A stretch of 46,612 bases of DNA from a virus. A model generated the notes under the pieces. It made no database searches, was not told where the DNA came from, and worked only from the letters and a program-made list of their open reading frames with translations. The position numbers and the translations under genes were made by a program. Positions 14,909 to 23,170 of the stretch are shown here, piece by piece. Location: positions 1-46,612 of IMG/VR virus record IMGVR_UViG_3300046003_006061; one strand, 5' to 3'. The stretch's first letter is position 1. Every line of letters begins with the position of its first letter.

Positions 14909-15631
14909 ATGGAAAAAAAACTATTAGTACAGGTTATAGAAAGTTTTTATTTAAATGGTTTATCTAGCCAAGTTAAATTTAAAGTTAAAGATAACCAAGT
15001 TCATATTAAATTTGCTACTGACAATAAAGATTGTATTGGTGAAGTTAAAGCCCCTATAACCTTAGAAGATTGTGAGATTGGTATATTTAATACAGGTCAA
15101 TTATTAAAATTACTTAATATAACAAACGAGTATATAGAATTAAAACTTGAAAAACAAGGTAGCCACTTCCTTAAACTTCATGTCAGTGACAACCAATTTG
15201 ATTTATCATATAATTTAAGTGATTTGGGTCTAATCCAAGAACCAGGTGTAGTGCCTAATTTACCACCACATGACTTGGAGTTTGATATTAATTTTGATTT
15301 TACTCAAAAATATGTTAAAGCTCATAACGCCTTAGATAAACCACCAAGGTTTGAAATTGGAGTAACTAAAGATTTCCAAAAAGAAAATGTTGTTAGTTTT
15401 ATGGTAGGTGAAAAATCAACTTATTCAAATAAAGTAAATTTTACTGAAAATGGTAATATTATAAATGAAATTAAACCTGTAGCATTTAGCGCTGTTAATT
15501 TTAGAGAAATAGTTTCTGTTAGTAAAAATGCTAAAGGTAAAGCTTATCTATTTAAAGATGGGTTATTAAAAATTAAATTAGAAGAAGATGGTATTGAAAC
15601 TGAATATTTCTTAGTGGCCTTCCATGAGTAA
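14909..15631 (+). CDS. 45: Sliding clamp (gp45-like)
   Basis: A 240-residue beta-rich protein placed directly after the polymerase, close in size to T4 gp45 (228 residues). Repeated strand patterns fit a two-domain clamp fold that trimerises around DNA. No sharp motif exists for this family, so the call rests on size, composition, gene order (polymerase, clamp, clamp loader) and the general pattern (for example IFNTGQLLKLLNI). The clamp would tether the split polymerase. Confidence 0.75.
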   Translation: MEKKLLVQVIESFYLNGLSSQVKFKVKDNQVHIKFATDNKDCIGEVKAPITLEDCEIGIFNTGQLLKLLNITNEYIELKLEKQGSHFLKLHVSDNQFDLSYNLSDLGLIQEPGVVPNLPPHDLEFDINFDFTQKYVKAHNALDKPPRFEIGVTKDFQKENVVSFMVGEKSTYSNKVNFTENGNIINEIKPVAFSAVNFREIVSVSKNAKGKAYLFKDGLLKIKLEEDGIETEYFLVAFHE

Positions 15632-15649
15632 TAATATTTATGACAAATC

Positions 15650-15720
15650 GACTCTAGGGCGAGATCAATCAGTTGCATAAAAAATTATTAACGCGATCTT
15701 AGGACGCATAAAATGTAAAT
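15650..15720 (+). promoter_or_regulatory. Structured leader upstream of hsp20
   Basis: The 93-base gap 15632-15724 has no usable reading frame. It holds ACTCTAGGGCGAGAT (15651-15665), which is complementary over 9 bases (AGGGCGAGA, 15656-15664) to a hairpin region just after the hsp20 stop (16132-16140). GAGATC and GATCTT inside the gap could also pair. It is more GC-rich than its surroundings. A regulatory RNA leader is likely, but the mechanism is not shown. Confidence 0.45.
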
Positions 15721-15724
15721 CATT

Positions 15725-16126
15725 ATGAGTACACAATTCAATGAATGGGATATCTTATTCCACAATTTCTTCTATCCGACTAGCGGATTTGGCTCAGCAG
15801 CCACAACAAAACAACCACACCCACTTAACATTTTTTATGACGAAACAGGCCTTTACTTTGAAGTGGCATGTACTGGTCTTACTAAAGATGATGTTAAAAT
15901 AGATATCGAAGATGATATCTTAAAAATTACCTACAATAAAGATCCAGAAGAGCTCCACCCAGGAACAATCCATAGAGGATTGGCAAAGAGAGCTTTCAAT
16001 TTAGGTTATAAAATTTCCAGTAAATATGATTTAAGTAAAACTGATGGTAAACTAGAAAATGGTTTATTAGAAATCTTTATTCCTATTACTGAAAAAGCTA
16101 AACCGAAAACTATTAAAATAAAATAA
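15725..16126 (+). CDS. Small heat-shock protein (Hsp20/alpha-crystallin family)
   Basis: A 133-residue holdase with the alpha-crystallin domain: IFYDETGLYFEVACTGLTKDDVKIDIE, a central IHRGLAKRAFNLGYKIS strand region, DGKLENGLLEIFIP and the C-terminal KTIKIK, which takes the place of the I-x-I tail. It would bind unfolding proteins in the cytosol. It lies between the sliding clamp and the GroES/GroEL genes, forming a chaperone island. It is flanked by a complementary sequence pair (15656-15664 and 16132-16140). Confidence 0.92.
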   Translation: MSTQFNEWDILFHNFFYPTSGFGSAATTKQPHPLNIFYDETGLYFEVACTGLTKDDVKIDIEDDILKITYNKDPEELHPGTIHRGLAKRAFNLGYKISSKYDLSKTDGKLENGLLEIFIPITEKAKPKTIKIK

Positions 16127-16147
16127 AAAACTCTCGCCCTGAGTTTG
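16127..16147 (+). terminator. Hairpin after hsp20
   Basis: AAACTC - TCGCCCT - GAGTTT forms a 6-bp stem with a 7-base loop at about 16128-16146. The right arm contains the TTGG of the next promoter. There is no long T run, so it may be a processing or pairing element rather than a strong terminator. The loop TCGCCCT is complementary to AGGGCGA in the leader upstream of hsp20. Confidence 0.45.
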
Positions 16148-16180
16148 GTTATCGGTTTATTCTCACGTATATTACATTAA
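16145..16180 (+). promoter_or_regulatory. Phage promoter for the groES-groEL unit
   Basis: TTGG at 16145, 20 bases after the TTG to TATATT at 16168-16173 in CACGTATATTACATTAAA. The ATG at 16194 has the context AAGTTATATG. It would drive the 100-residue gene, GroES and GroEL. Confidence 0.7.
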
Positions 16181-16193
16181 ATAAATAAGTTAT

Positions 16194-16496
16194 ATGGCAA
16201 ATCCAAATTTTAAAGGTAGACAAAAAGGTTCTATCAAAAAAACATCAATTATTGAGGATCCACTTTTAGGGGATTATAAAATAATCTTTGATGAAGAAAG
16301 TTATAATTTAGTTTTAACTGACCCTGAAACTAAGAAAGAAAAAATATTAGGTTATTACACTCAATTAGGTAGCGCATTAAAACGTGTTGTTAAAAACCAA
16401 ACAGTTGAGAAAAAACCTGTATATACTCTCAAAGAATACCTTACCGAATTAGAAACAACTTTAAACAATTTAAAAACCTTAGTTAACCATGAGTAA
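16194..16496 (+). CDS. Hypothetical protein, 100 aa
   Basis: A basic N-terminus (NPNFKGRQKGSIKK) precedes a strand-rich middle and a C-terminal helix (LTELETTLNNLKTLVNHE). It overlaps the groES start by 8 bases and shares its promoter, so it may be linked to the chaperonins or only co-transcribed. Family not recognised. Confidence 0.7.
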   Translation: MANPNFKGRQKGSIKKTSIIEDPLLGDYKIIFDEESYNLVLTDPETKKEKILGYYTQLGSALKRVVKNQTVEKKPVYTLKEYLTELETTLNNLKTLVNHE

Positions 16497-16782
16497 ATTA
16501 AATCCCAGAGAGGGTCACATCATTTTAAAACAAATTGAAACTAGCGAGACTACAGTAGGTAATATTATTATCCCTGATATGGGTGATGATAGATCACTTA
16601 TAGCTGAAGTTGTAGCAGTATCAGATGTTTACAATTACCATAAAGGTGAATTCATTCCAACTGACTTAAAAGTGGGTATGAAAGTTACAATTCCACCAAT
16701 GGGAGCACAAAAAATTAAAATTGATAATGTAGATTATCTTATTATGGCTCAAAATAACATTCCAGCAATTATAGAAGATTAA
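16489..16782 (+). CDS. groES: Co-chaperonin GroES
   Basis: A 97-residue cpn10, the same length as E. coli GroES. The mobile-loop hydrophobic tripeptide is present as GNIIIPD (in place of GGIVL), followed by LIAEVVAVSD, KVGMKVTIPPMGAQKI and the C-terminal YLIMAQNNIPAIIED. It would cap GroEL to close the folding cage. The groEL gene follows after 2 bases. Most T4-type phages carry only a GroES analogue (gp31) and use host GroEL; here both genes are present. Confidence 0.9.
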   Translation: MSKLNPREGHIILKQIETSETTVGNIIIPDMGDDRSLIAEVVAVSDVYNYHKGEFIPTDLKVGMKVTIPPMGAQKIKIDNVDYLIMAQNNIPAIIED

Positions 16783-16784
16783 TT

Positions 16785-18422
16785 ATGACAGAAACAGTAT
16801 TCGGAACAGAATTAAAAAGTAAATTATTAAATGGTGTTGAGAAGCTAAATAATAGTGTATCCTCAACCTTAGGACCAGCAGGTAGAACAGTCTTAATTAA
16901 GGACAATCAAGGTCAATTAACCATTACTAAAGATGGTGTATCAGTTGCTAAAGCATTTGGTGACTTAGAAGATCAAGTAGAATCAATTGGGGCACAAGCT
17001 GTAAAACAAGTATCAATCAAAACTGGTAATTTAGTTGGTGATGGTACTACTACATCAACTTGTTTAGCACATGCTATTTTACAAGAAGGATTAAAACATG
17101 TAGCAGCAGGACAAAATCCAGTTGAAATTAAAAAAGGAATTGATGCCGCTGTAGAGGAAATTAAATCTGCATTAGATAACTTAACAGAAGATATCTCGGA
17201 TAATCAACAAATAAAAGAAGTTGCTACTATATCTGGTAACAATGATGAGGAAGTAGGTAATTTAATTGCTACTGCTTTAGAAAAAGTGGGTAGAGATGGA
17301 ATTGTAGCCATTGAACAATCAAAAACCGGAGAAACGTCTTTAGAGATTGTTGAGGGTATGCAATTTGATAGAGGTTACAAATCACCTTATTTTGTAACTG
17401 ATAATAACACTATGAACGCGTTATTAGACAATCCATATATCTTAATTTATAATGGTAGAATTGGTAACGTAAACGAATTAGTAAATGTATTAACATTAGC
17501 TAACTCAGAAACCAGAGCATTATTAATTGTAGCTGAAGATATTGACGGTGAAGCTTTAGCTTTAACAATTGTTAACAAAGCAAGAGGGGTTGTAAAAGTA
17601 GCTGCTGTTAAAGCTCCTGAATTTGGAGATAGAAGAACAATGGCATTAGAAGACTTAGCTGTTATTACAGGTGGTCAAGTATTATCTAAAGACAAAGGTC
17701 ATAAATTAGATAAAATTGATATCGCTACATTAAAACAAGTATTAGGTCAATCACGTTCAGCTATTGTAGGTAAAGATAAAACAACAATTGTTGATGGTAG
17801 AGGTGAGGAAGAAGCTATTACTTTAAGAGCTGAAGAAATAAAAACTCAAATTGATGGAGCAACTTCACCATTCGAAAAAGAAAAATTACAAGAACGTTTA
17901 GGTAAACTAATCGGAGGAGTAGCTATCATTAACGTTGGTGGTAATAGTGAGTTAGAAATTAAAGAGAAAAAAGATAGAGTAGAAGATGCTTTATTTGCTA
18001 CAAAAGCCGCTCTTGAAGAAGGAATTGTAATTGGTGGTGGTACAGCTTTAATGTACGCTAGAAAAGCAATTACATTTGAAGGTTCAAATGACTTTGTAAA
18101 TGGTAAGAAAATTGTTTATAGAGCAGCGGGAGCTCCATTCATTAAGATTTTAACTAACGCTGGACATGATGTTACCGAAATTCAATATCTAGGTTCTCAA
18201 TTAACTGATTCAGAAAAAGGAAGCAATTGGGTAGGTCTTAACTATAAAGATTTATCAACAGTAAACTTTAAAGAATTAGGTATTATTGATCCTAAAAAAG
18301 TAACTAGAGTAGCATTAGAAAATGCAGCTTCAGTTGCGGGTACATTATTGACAACTGAGTCAGTAATTTATGAAAAAATTGAAGATAAAGAAGAATCAAA
18401 TCCTATGCAAGGTATGATGTAA
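16785..18422 (+). CDS. groEL: Chaperonin GroEL
   Basis: A complete 545-residue group I chaperonin. ATP-binding and catalytic features are intact: [19 protein letters not shown] (D50, matching D52 of E. coli), GDGTTT (85-90) and [15 protein letters not shown] (D401, matching D398). The apical region ([32 protein letters not shown]) is present, and the C-terminus ends in QGMM, a short form of the GGM tail. It probably forms a functional ATP-driven cage with the adjacent GroES. There is no sign of decay. A perfect hairpin follows the stop. Confidence 0.97.
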   Translation: MTETVFGTELKSKLLNGVEKLNNSVSSTLGPAGRTVLIKDNQGQLTITKDGVSVAKAFGDLEDQVESIGAQAVKQVSIKTGNLVGDGTTTSTCLAHAILQEGLKHVAAGQNPVEIKKGIDAAVEEIKSALDNLTEDISDNQQIKEVATISGNNDEEVGNLIATALEKVGRDGIVAIEQSKTGETSLEIVEGMQFDRGYKSPYFVTDNNTMNALLDNPYILIYNGRIGNVNELVNVLTLANSETRALLIVAEDIDGEALALTIVNKARGVVKVAAVKAPEFGDRRTMALEDLAVITGGQVLSKDKGHKLDKIDIATLKQVLGQSRSAIVGKDKTTIVDGRGEEEAITLRAEEIKTQIDGATSPFEKEKLQERLGKLIGGVAIINVGGNSELEIKEKKDRVEDALFATKAALEEGIVIGGGTALMYARKAITFEGSNDFVNGKKIVYRAAGAPFIKILTNAGHDVTEIQYLGSQLTDSEKGSNWVGLNYKDLSTVNFKELGIIDPKKVTRVALENAASVAGTLLTTESVIYEKIEDKEESNPMQGMM

Positions 18423-18427
18423 TAAAT

Positions 18428-18465
18428 TTGGAGCCTCGAAAGAGGCTCCATATATTATAATAAAT
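18428..18465 (+). promoter_or_regulatory. Phage promoter for the clamp-loader unit
   Basis: TTGG at 18428, 20 bases after the TTG to TATATT at 18451-18456. The whole groEL hairpin sits between -33 and -7. The start codon at 18477 has the context AAGTTATATG. Confidence 0.7.
18430..18449 (+). terminator. Perfect hairpin after groEL
   Basis: GGAGCCTC (18430-18437), loop GAAA, GAGGCTCC (18442-18449): an 8-bp perfect stem with a stable GNRA-type loop. The bases after it are ATATATT rather than a pure T run, so it may be a weak terminator or a 3'-end stabiliser. It carries most of the next promoter's spacer. Confidence 0.7.
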
Positions 18466-18476
18466 TAATAAGTTAT

Positions 18477-19388
18477 ATGTTTAATAAAAAACACACTTTA
18501 TTTACTGAAAAATACAGACCTGACACTTTAGAAGGTTATATAGGTAATGATGATTTTAAATCATCTTTACAGCAATGGATTGATACTAATGATGTTCCAC
18601 ATTTACTATTATGTGGAGGCGCAGGTACAGGTAAAACTACAGCTGCTAAATTAATTGTTAATAACATTAATTGTGACTACGTTTATATTAACTGTTCTGA
18701 TGAAAATGGTATTGACACTATTAGAGATAAAGTAAAATCATTCGCTTCAGCTGCTAGTTTCAAACCCCAGAAAGTAGTGATAATGGATGAAGCTGATTTC
18801 TTAACAATTAACGCTCAAGCAGCACTTCGTAATGTAATTGAGACATTCAGTTTAACAACTCGTTTTATCTTTACTTGCAATTACGTTGAACGTATTATTG
18901 ATCCAATCCAATCTAGAACAATAGTATTTGAATTAACACCTCCATCTATGCAGGATGTTGCTTTCAAATGTGTTGAGATTTTAGATTTAGAGGGTGTTAC
19001 TTATACTAAAGCTGATATAGTAAGAATTGTTAAACAAACTTACCCTGATATTAGAAAAACTTTAAACTTGTTACAATCATCTATTAAAAATGGAGATTTA
19101 CAGCAAAGTAGAGAAGTAACTAATTTCAACCAAACATCTGATCAAATAATAACTTTACTTAAAGGTCAAAACATTAAAAACTTTACTACTATAAGACAGT
19201 TAGTAATGGATTCAAATATTAGAGACTACAATGAGTTATACAGAGTATTATTTGAAAGAGCAGATGAATTTACTAATTCAGCTGTAGCAACTCTTATTAT
19301 AGCAGATTATCAATACAAATCAATCATGGCACCCGATAAAGAAATTACATTTTGCGGGTGTATAGCAAAATTATTAACAACTAAATAA
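18477..19388 (+). CDS. 44: Clamp-loader ATPase large subunit (gp44-like)
   Basis: An AAA+ ATPase of the RFC/gp44 type, 303 residues (T4 gp44 has 319). N-terminal TEKYRPDTLEGYIG, Walker A GGAGTGKTT (K53), Walker B VVIMDEAD (D104, E105), sensor 1 FTCNY and an arginine-finger region IDPIQSRT are all visible, followed by a C-terminal helical collar. It would open and load the clamp encoded at 14909. The genes that follow include the small subunit. Confidence 0.93.
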   Translation: MFNKKHTLFTEKYRPDTLEGYIGNDDFKSSLQQWIDTNDVPHLLLCGGAGTGKTTAAKLIVNNINCDYVYINCSDENGIDTIRDKVKSFASAASFKPQKVVIMDEADFLTINAQAALRNVIETFSLTTRFIFTCNYVERIIDPIQSRTIVFELTPPSMQDVAFKCVEILDLEGVTYTKADIVRIVKQTYPDIRKTLNLLQSSIKNGDLQQSREVTNFNQTSDQIITLLKGQNIKNFTTIRQLVMDSNIRDYNELYRVLFERADEFTNSAVATLIIADYQYKSIMAPDKEITFCGCIAKLLTTK

Positions 19389-19396
19389 AAATCGCA

Positions 19397-19639
19397 ATGG
19401 ACGAAATGCAATCACCAATGAATCTTGATTTAACAAAAACAACTCCAATTTTAACTCCAAATGGGAAGAAAATTTGGCATCAAGGTTACATCTTAAGAAA
19501 AGTATCTAAATTTGTAACTGGAACACCAGAAGATAATGTTTTACCAATTCAAGTATTTTATGACCCAGAAACTGGAGACATTTTAAAAGAAGGATTACCA
19601 GCTGAATTATCATTTATTATTGAAGGTGACGAAAATTAA
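19397..19639 (+). CDS. Conserved hypothetical phage protein, 80 aa
   Basis: A small acidic strand-rich protein (ILTPNGKKIWHQGYILRKVSKF, then VFYDPETGDILKEGLP). It lies between the two clamp-loader subunit genes and overlaps the second by 20 bases. The conserved location suggests a small replication accessory role, but nothing in the sequence proves it. Confidence 0.7.
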   Translation: MDEMQSPMNLDLTKTTPILTPNGKKIWHQGYILRKVSKFVTGTPEDNVLPIQVFYDPETGDILKEGLPAELSFIIEGDEN

Positions 19640-20045
19640 AAACATATTTGATTGGGTAAAGGAAATATCATATGATAAAGAACCTTGGTCCTCATTCACT
19701 ATTGAGGAGCAAGATATGTTCAATAACTTTATGATAAATAAAATCATCTCAATGAATCCAAATTATATTGAGTTAGTAGCTGAAATTCAAGAATTACAAT
19801 TACCCAAAGATAAATTATATCAATTTTATTGTAAAACTTTACCCAAACAAAAGTTTTTTAACAAGTATCAAAAACCTTCAAAACAGCAGTATAGTAAGGA
19901 AGTATTAGGTTTATTAGCTGAATACTTCCAAGCTAGTACTAGAGAAGTTTTAGATTACTGTGATATTTTATCTAAACAAGATATTATTGATATAGTATTA
20001 CAATTAGGAAAAGATGATAAAGAAATTAAAAAATTATTAAAATGA
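19620..20045 (+). CDS. 62: Clamp-loader small subunit (gp62-like)
   Basis: A 141-residue helical protein resembling cyanophage-type gp62: NIFDWVKEISYDKEPWSSF at the start, FNNFMINKIISMNPNYIELV in the middle, a KLYQFYCKTLPKQKFF segment and a DKEIKKLLK end. The small subunit joins four gp44-type subunits to form the clamp loader. It has no ATP-binding motif, as expected. Start is TTG at 19620, or GTG at 19626; no ATG precedes the conserved segment. The position right after the gp44-like gene supports the call. Confidence 0.75.
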   Translation: MKVTKIKNIFDWVKEISYDKEPWSSFTIEEQDMFNNFMINKIISMNPNYIELVAEIQELQLPKDKLYQFYCKTLPKQKFFNKYQKPSKQQYSKEVLGLLAEYFQASTREVLDYCDILSKQDIIDIVLQLGKDDKEIKKLLK

Positions 20046-20263
20046 ACACAAAATTAAACCCACATTTATATAGAATGTTAAAAACATCAGCTGAAGCCGA
20101 TAAAGCAAAAGCTATGTTAACATTAAACTTACTATCAGAAAATCCAGCTGGTATTGGAGATCACTCAACAACTGATTTCTATAACAATGCTGAAGATGCA
20201 TTAAAAATGTTAATCGATGCTGATGACAGATTAGATGCATTAAAAATGTATTTTGAACAATAA
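20042..20263 (+). CDS. Hypothetical protein, 73 aa
   Basis: A helical protein (KTSAEADKAKAMLTLNLLSENPAGIGDHST, then a second amphipathic helix ending in YFEQ). Overlaps both neighbours (ATGA and TAATG). It resembles a small protein found beside T4-like replication genes, but I cannot assign a role. Confidence 0.65.
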   Translation: MNTKLNPHLYRMLKTSAEADKAKAMLTLNLLSENPAGIGDHSTTDFYNNAEDALKMLIDADDRLDALKMYFEQ

Positions 20264-20544
20264 TGGGAGACTCAGTAACTAAATTCAAAGATATGAACGA
20301 TAGAGAAGCTACATTTACTATTGATGAGAGTAAAAGTAAGGTAAAACATCCACAACATTATGGAGGTAAAGATAATCCTTATGAGGCTATTAAAGTAATC
20401 GAAGCATGGGGTGTGGGTTTTAACTTAGGTAATACCTTAAAATACATTTCTAGAGCTGGTAAAAAAGATAACATCATTCAAGATTTAGAAAAAGCATTAT
20501 TTTATCTAGATAGAGAAATTCAAAATTTGAAAAAAATTGGCTAA
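20263..20544 (+). CDS. DUF3310-like protein
   Basis: The segment VKHPQHYGGKDNPYEAIKVIEAWG, then NTLKYISRAGKKDNIIQDLEKALFYLDREI, is the signature of the DUF3310 (SaV-like) family, often labelled a nucleotide kinase without firm evidence. It is common in phage replication regions. At 93 residues it is a complete copy. It overlaps the next gene by 8 bases. Confidence 0.85.
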   Translation: MGDSVTKFKDMNDREATFTIDESKSKVKHPQHYGGKDNPYEAIKVIEAWGVGFNLGNTLKYISRAGKKDNIIQDLEKALFYLDREIQNLKKIG

Positions 20545-21508
20545 AAAACTTCCTCAAACATTAAAAGAGATAACAAGAGTAAAAGTACCTGAGATAGATT
20601 ATGCTTTTAATAAGAACATATCTTACTCACAATTAAGTATTTACTCTAAATGCCCGTTCCAATGGGGCTTAAGATACCGTGATGGTTTTAAAGTATTTGA
20701 ACCTAGCATTCACGCTGTATTTGGAACCGCATTACACGTTACTCTTCAGGAATACCTAACTGTAATGTACGAGGAAAGTAAAGCTGCAGCTGATAGATTA
20801 GATTTAGAAGCTACTATTAAAAATTCATTAAAAGATGAATACCAAAAGTTCTATAAAAAGAATAAGAACATCCATTTCAGCAACCCAGCTGAATTAGCTG
20901 AGTTTTATGAGGATGGGATGAGTATTATTAATTACATTAAGAAAAAAAGTGGTTCTTATTTTTCCAAAAAAGGTTGGTATTTAGTAGGTTGTGAAATGCC
21001 GTTAGTATTAAAACCAATGAAAGGTTTATCTAATGTATTATTTGGAGGTTTTATTGATGTTGTATTTTATCATGAACCTACAAATACTATAAAAATTCTT
21101 GATATAAAAACCTCCACTAGGGGTTGGGGTGATAAAGATAAAAAAGACGACATTAAAATGTCTCAATTAATCTTATATAAAAAATTCTTTGCTGAACAAT
21201 ATAATTTCCCAATTGATAATATTGAAGTAGAATATTTTATCACTAGAAGAAAAGTATATGAAGAAGGTGATTTTCCTCAAAAACGTATACAAGAACATAA
21301 ACCCGCGGCTGGTAAGGTTAAAATAAATAAAGCCACACAGTTATTAGAAGGTTTTTTAGGTGAAGTTTTCAATTCTGATGGTAGTTTTAAAATGAATGAG
21401 TTAGAAAAAAGACCAAGTAAGGAAAATTGCAGATTTTGTCCTTACTCTAATAATCCTGACTTATGTAATAAAAATGAAGAAGTTAAAAAACAATTCACAT
21501 TTTATTAA
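20537..21508 (+). CDS. PD-(D/E)XK nuclease of the RecB/Cas4 type
   Basis: The nuclease core is GGFIDVVF (D174), then KILDIKTS (D189, K191), then a SQLILYKKFF helix. One cysteine near the N-terminus (YSKCPFQWGLRY) and three at the C-terminus (CRFCPYSNNPDLC) give the four-cysteine iron-sulfur pattern of Cas4 and AddB nucleases. It is probably a DNA exonuclease used in replication or recombination. Translation starts at TTG 20537, since no ATG is available before the conserved SYSQLSIYSKC segment. 323 residues. Confidence 0.88.
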   Translation: MAKKLPQTLKEITRVKVPEIDYAFNKNISYSQLSIYSKCPFQWGLRYRDGFKVFEPSIHAVFGTALHVTLQEYLTVMYEESKAAADRLDLEATIKNSLKDEYQKFYKKNKNIHFSNPAELAEFYEDGMSIINYIKKKSGSYFSKKGWYLVGCEMPLVLKPMKGLSNVLFGGFIDVVFYHEPTNTIKILDIKTSTRGWGDKDKKDDIKMSQLILYKKFFAEQYNFPIDNIEVEYFITRRKVYEEGDFPQKRIQEHKPAAGKVKINKATQLLEGFLGEVFNSDGSFKMNELEKRPSKENCRFCPYSNNPDLCNKNEEVKKQFTFY

Positions 21509-21530
21509 CACTCCATATATTTATATATAA
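21493..21530 (+). promoter_or_regulatory. Possible promoter before the small regulator gene
   Basis: TATATTTATATATAA at 21516-21530 matches the -7 side of the phage motif, but the expected TTG position (21493) reads ATTC. The gap 21509-21546 precedes the gene at 21547 and the glycan locus. It may be a weaker member of the class. Confidence 0.4.
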
Positions 21531-21546
21531 CATTAAATTATAAATT

Positions 21547-21735
21547 ATGGCAAACAATCAACAATTAACAAGTGTAAAGGTAGATAAAGAGATTTTTGAA
21601 GCCTTTAAAATCGAAACAATTAAAACTAAATTCTCATTACAAAAATTGGCAGATAGATGTATGCATCTATATTTATCTGATCCTGAATTCCAAAAACTAG
21701 TTCACAACCATATGAACTTAGAATTAGAAAAGTAA
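21547..21735 (+). CDS. Small ribbon-helix-helix-like protein, 62 aa
   Basis: The beginning, TSVKVDKEIFEAFKIETIKTKFSLQKLADRCMHLYL, has the strand-helix-helix pattern of ribbon-helix-helix DNA-binding proteins (compare 'vkvd.e..e.fk.....g.slq.la...l..yl'). It could act as a dimeric repressor. Its position at the head of the glycan locus would suit a local regulator, but that is inference. Confidence 0.65.
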   Translation: MANNQQLTSVKVDKEIFEAFKIETIKTKFSLQKLADRCMHLYLSDPEFQKLVHNHMNLELEK

Positions 21736-21739
21736 ATTT

Positions 21740-23164
21740 ATGAAAGAAGGTTATATCCCAAAAGAACAAAGAAAAAAGATATTATTTATATGTGATGATA
21801 TCAGAATGCACTCAGGTGTAGCTACAATGTCTAGAGAAATAGTTTTAGGTACAGCTCATCATTATAATTGGGTATCAATAGCAGCGGCAATTGATCATCC
21901 TGAAGCAGGAACTAGATTAGATTTATCTCAAGCTACTAATCAAGAAACAGGCTTAACTGACGCATCAGTTATATTATATCCAAATAATGGTTATGGTAAC
22001 GCTGATTTAATTAGAGCTTTAATTAAAGCTGAAAAACCTGATGGATTATTTTTCTTTACCGACCCAAGATATTATGATTGGTTATTCGCTATTGAAAATG
22101 AAATCAGAAAACAAATCCCAATGATTTATATTAACATTTGGGATGACTTACCAGCTCCGTTATACAATAGAGCATTTTATGAGTCATGTGATACTTTATT
22201 AGCAATTAGTAAACAAACTAAAAACATTAATGAAATGGTTTTAGGTTCTAAAGCTAAAGACAAAATTATTACTTATGTGCCTCACGGTATTAATGAAAAA
22301 GTATTCTATCCTGTTGCTGATAAAAATGAATTAGTGGAAACTAAGAAAAAATTATTTAATGATAAGGAATTTGACTTTACATTACTTTTCAATTCCAGAA
22401 ACATTAGAAGAAAATGTATTAGTGATTTATTAGCTGCCCATAAATTATTTCTAGATTCTTTACCTAAAGAAAAAGCAGATAAAATAGCTTTAGTGTTACA
22501 TACACAACCCGTAGACAATAACGGTACTGACTTATATGCTGTTAGAGAATTATTATTTGGTAGAGATTCAAATGTATTTTTCTCAGACCAGAGATTAGAA
22601 CCTAAAGAAATGAATTTACTCTATAATATAGCAGATGCAGTGGTATTACCTACTTCAAATGAAGGGTGGGGATTAGCATTAACAGAGGCTATGATGTCAG
22701 GTAAAATGATTATTGCCAACGTAACAGGTGGTATGCAAGATCAAATGAGATTTGAAGACGAGAATGGTAATTGGATTGATTTCACTCCTGAATTCCCTTC
22801 TAACCATTTTGGTAAGTATAAAAAACATGGTAAATGGGCAGTACCAGTATTTCCAAATAACATGTCTTTAGTAGGTTCACCAACAACACCTTACATTTGG
22901 GATGATAAATTAGACTTTAGAGAATTGGCTCAAGCTATTCAAAAAGTATATGAAATGTCACCTGAAACCAGAACTGAAAATGGATTAACAGCTAGAGAAT
23001 GGGTAACATCAGATGAATCAGGTATGTCAGCTAGAGTGATGTGTAAAAATATTATTAAAGATATTGATTTAACTTTAAATACATTTACACCAAGAAAATC
23101 ATTTGAATTTATTAAAACAACAGAGATACCAGCATTAGAATTGGTTCACCCATTAACATATTAA
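21740..23164 (+). CDS. Glycosyltransferase, GT4-like
   Basis: A GT-B fold enzyme of 474 residues. The N-terminal domain begins KKILFICDDIRMHSGVATMSRE with the glycine loop near GV. The C-terminal sugar-nucleotide domain has the E-x7-E motif in NEGWGLALTEAM, preceded by DAVVLPTS. It would move a sugar from a nucleotide donor to a glycan or protein. It is the first enzyme of the 14-kb glycan locus. Donor and acceptor cannot be read from the sequence. Confidence 0.88.
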   Translation: MKEGYIPKEQRKKILFICDDIRMHSGVATMSREIVLGTAHHYNWVSIAAAIDHPEAGTRLDLSQATNQETGLTDASVILYPNNGYGNADLIRALIKAEKPDGLFFFTDPRYYDWLFAIENEIRKQIPMIYINIWDDLPAPLYNRAFYESCDTLLAISKQTKNINEMVLGSKAKDKIITYVPHGINEKVFYPVADKNELVETKKKLFNDKEFDFTLLFNSRNIRRKCISDLLAAHKLFLDSLPKEKADKIALVLHTQPVDNNGTDLYAVRELLFGRDSNVFFSDQRLEPKEMNLLYNIADAVVLPTSNEGWGLALTEAMMSGKMIIANVTGGMQDQMRFEDENGNWIDFTPEFPSNHFGKYKKHGKWAVPVFPNNMSLVGSPTTPYIWDDKLDFRELAQAIQKVYEMSPETRTENGLTAREWVTSDESGMSARVMCKNIIKDIDLTLNTFTPRKSFEFIKTTEIPALELVHPLTY

Positions 23165-23170
23165 TACGTT

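Noticed and set aside
15632-15724. A tRNA or small protein gene in the gap before hsp20
   Set aside because: No cloverleaf arms or T-loop sequence can be folded, and the only ATG frames stop within a few codons.
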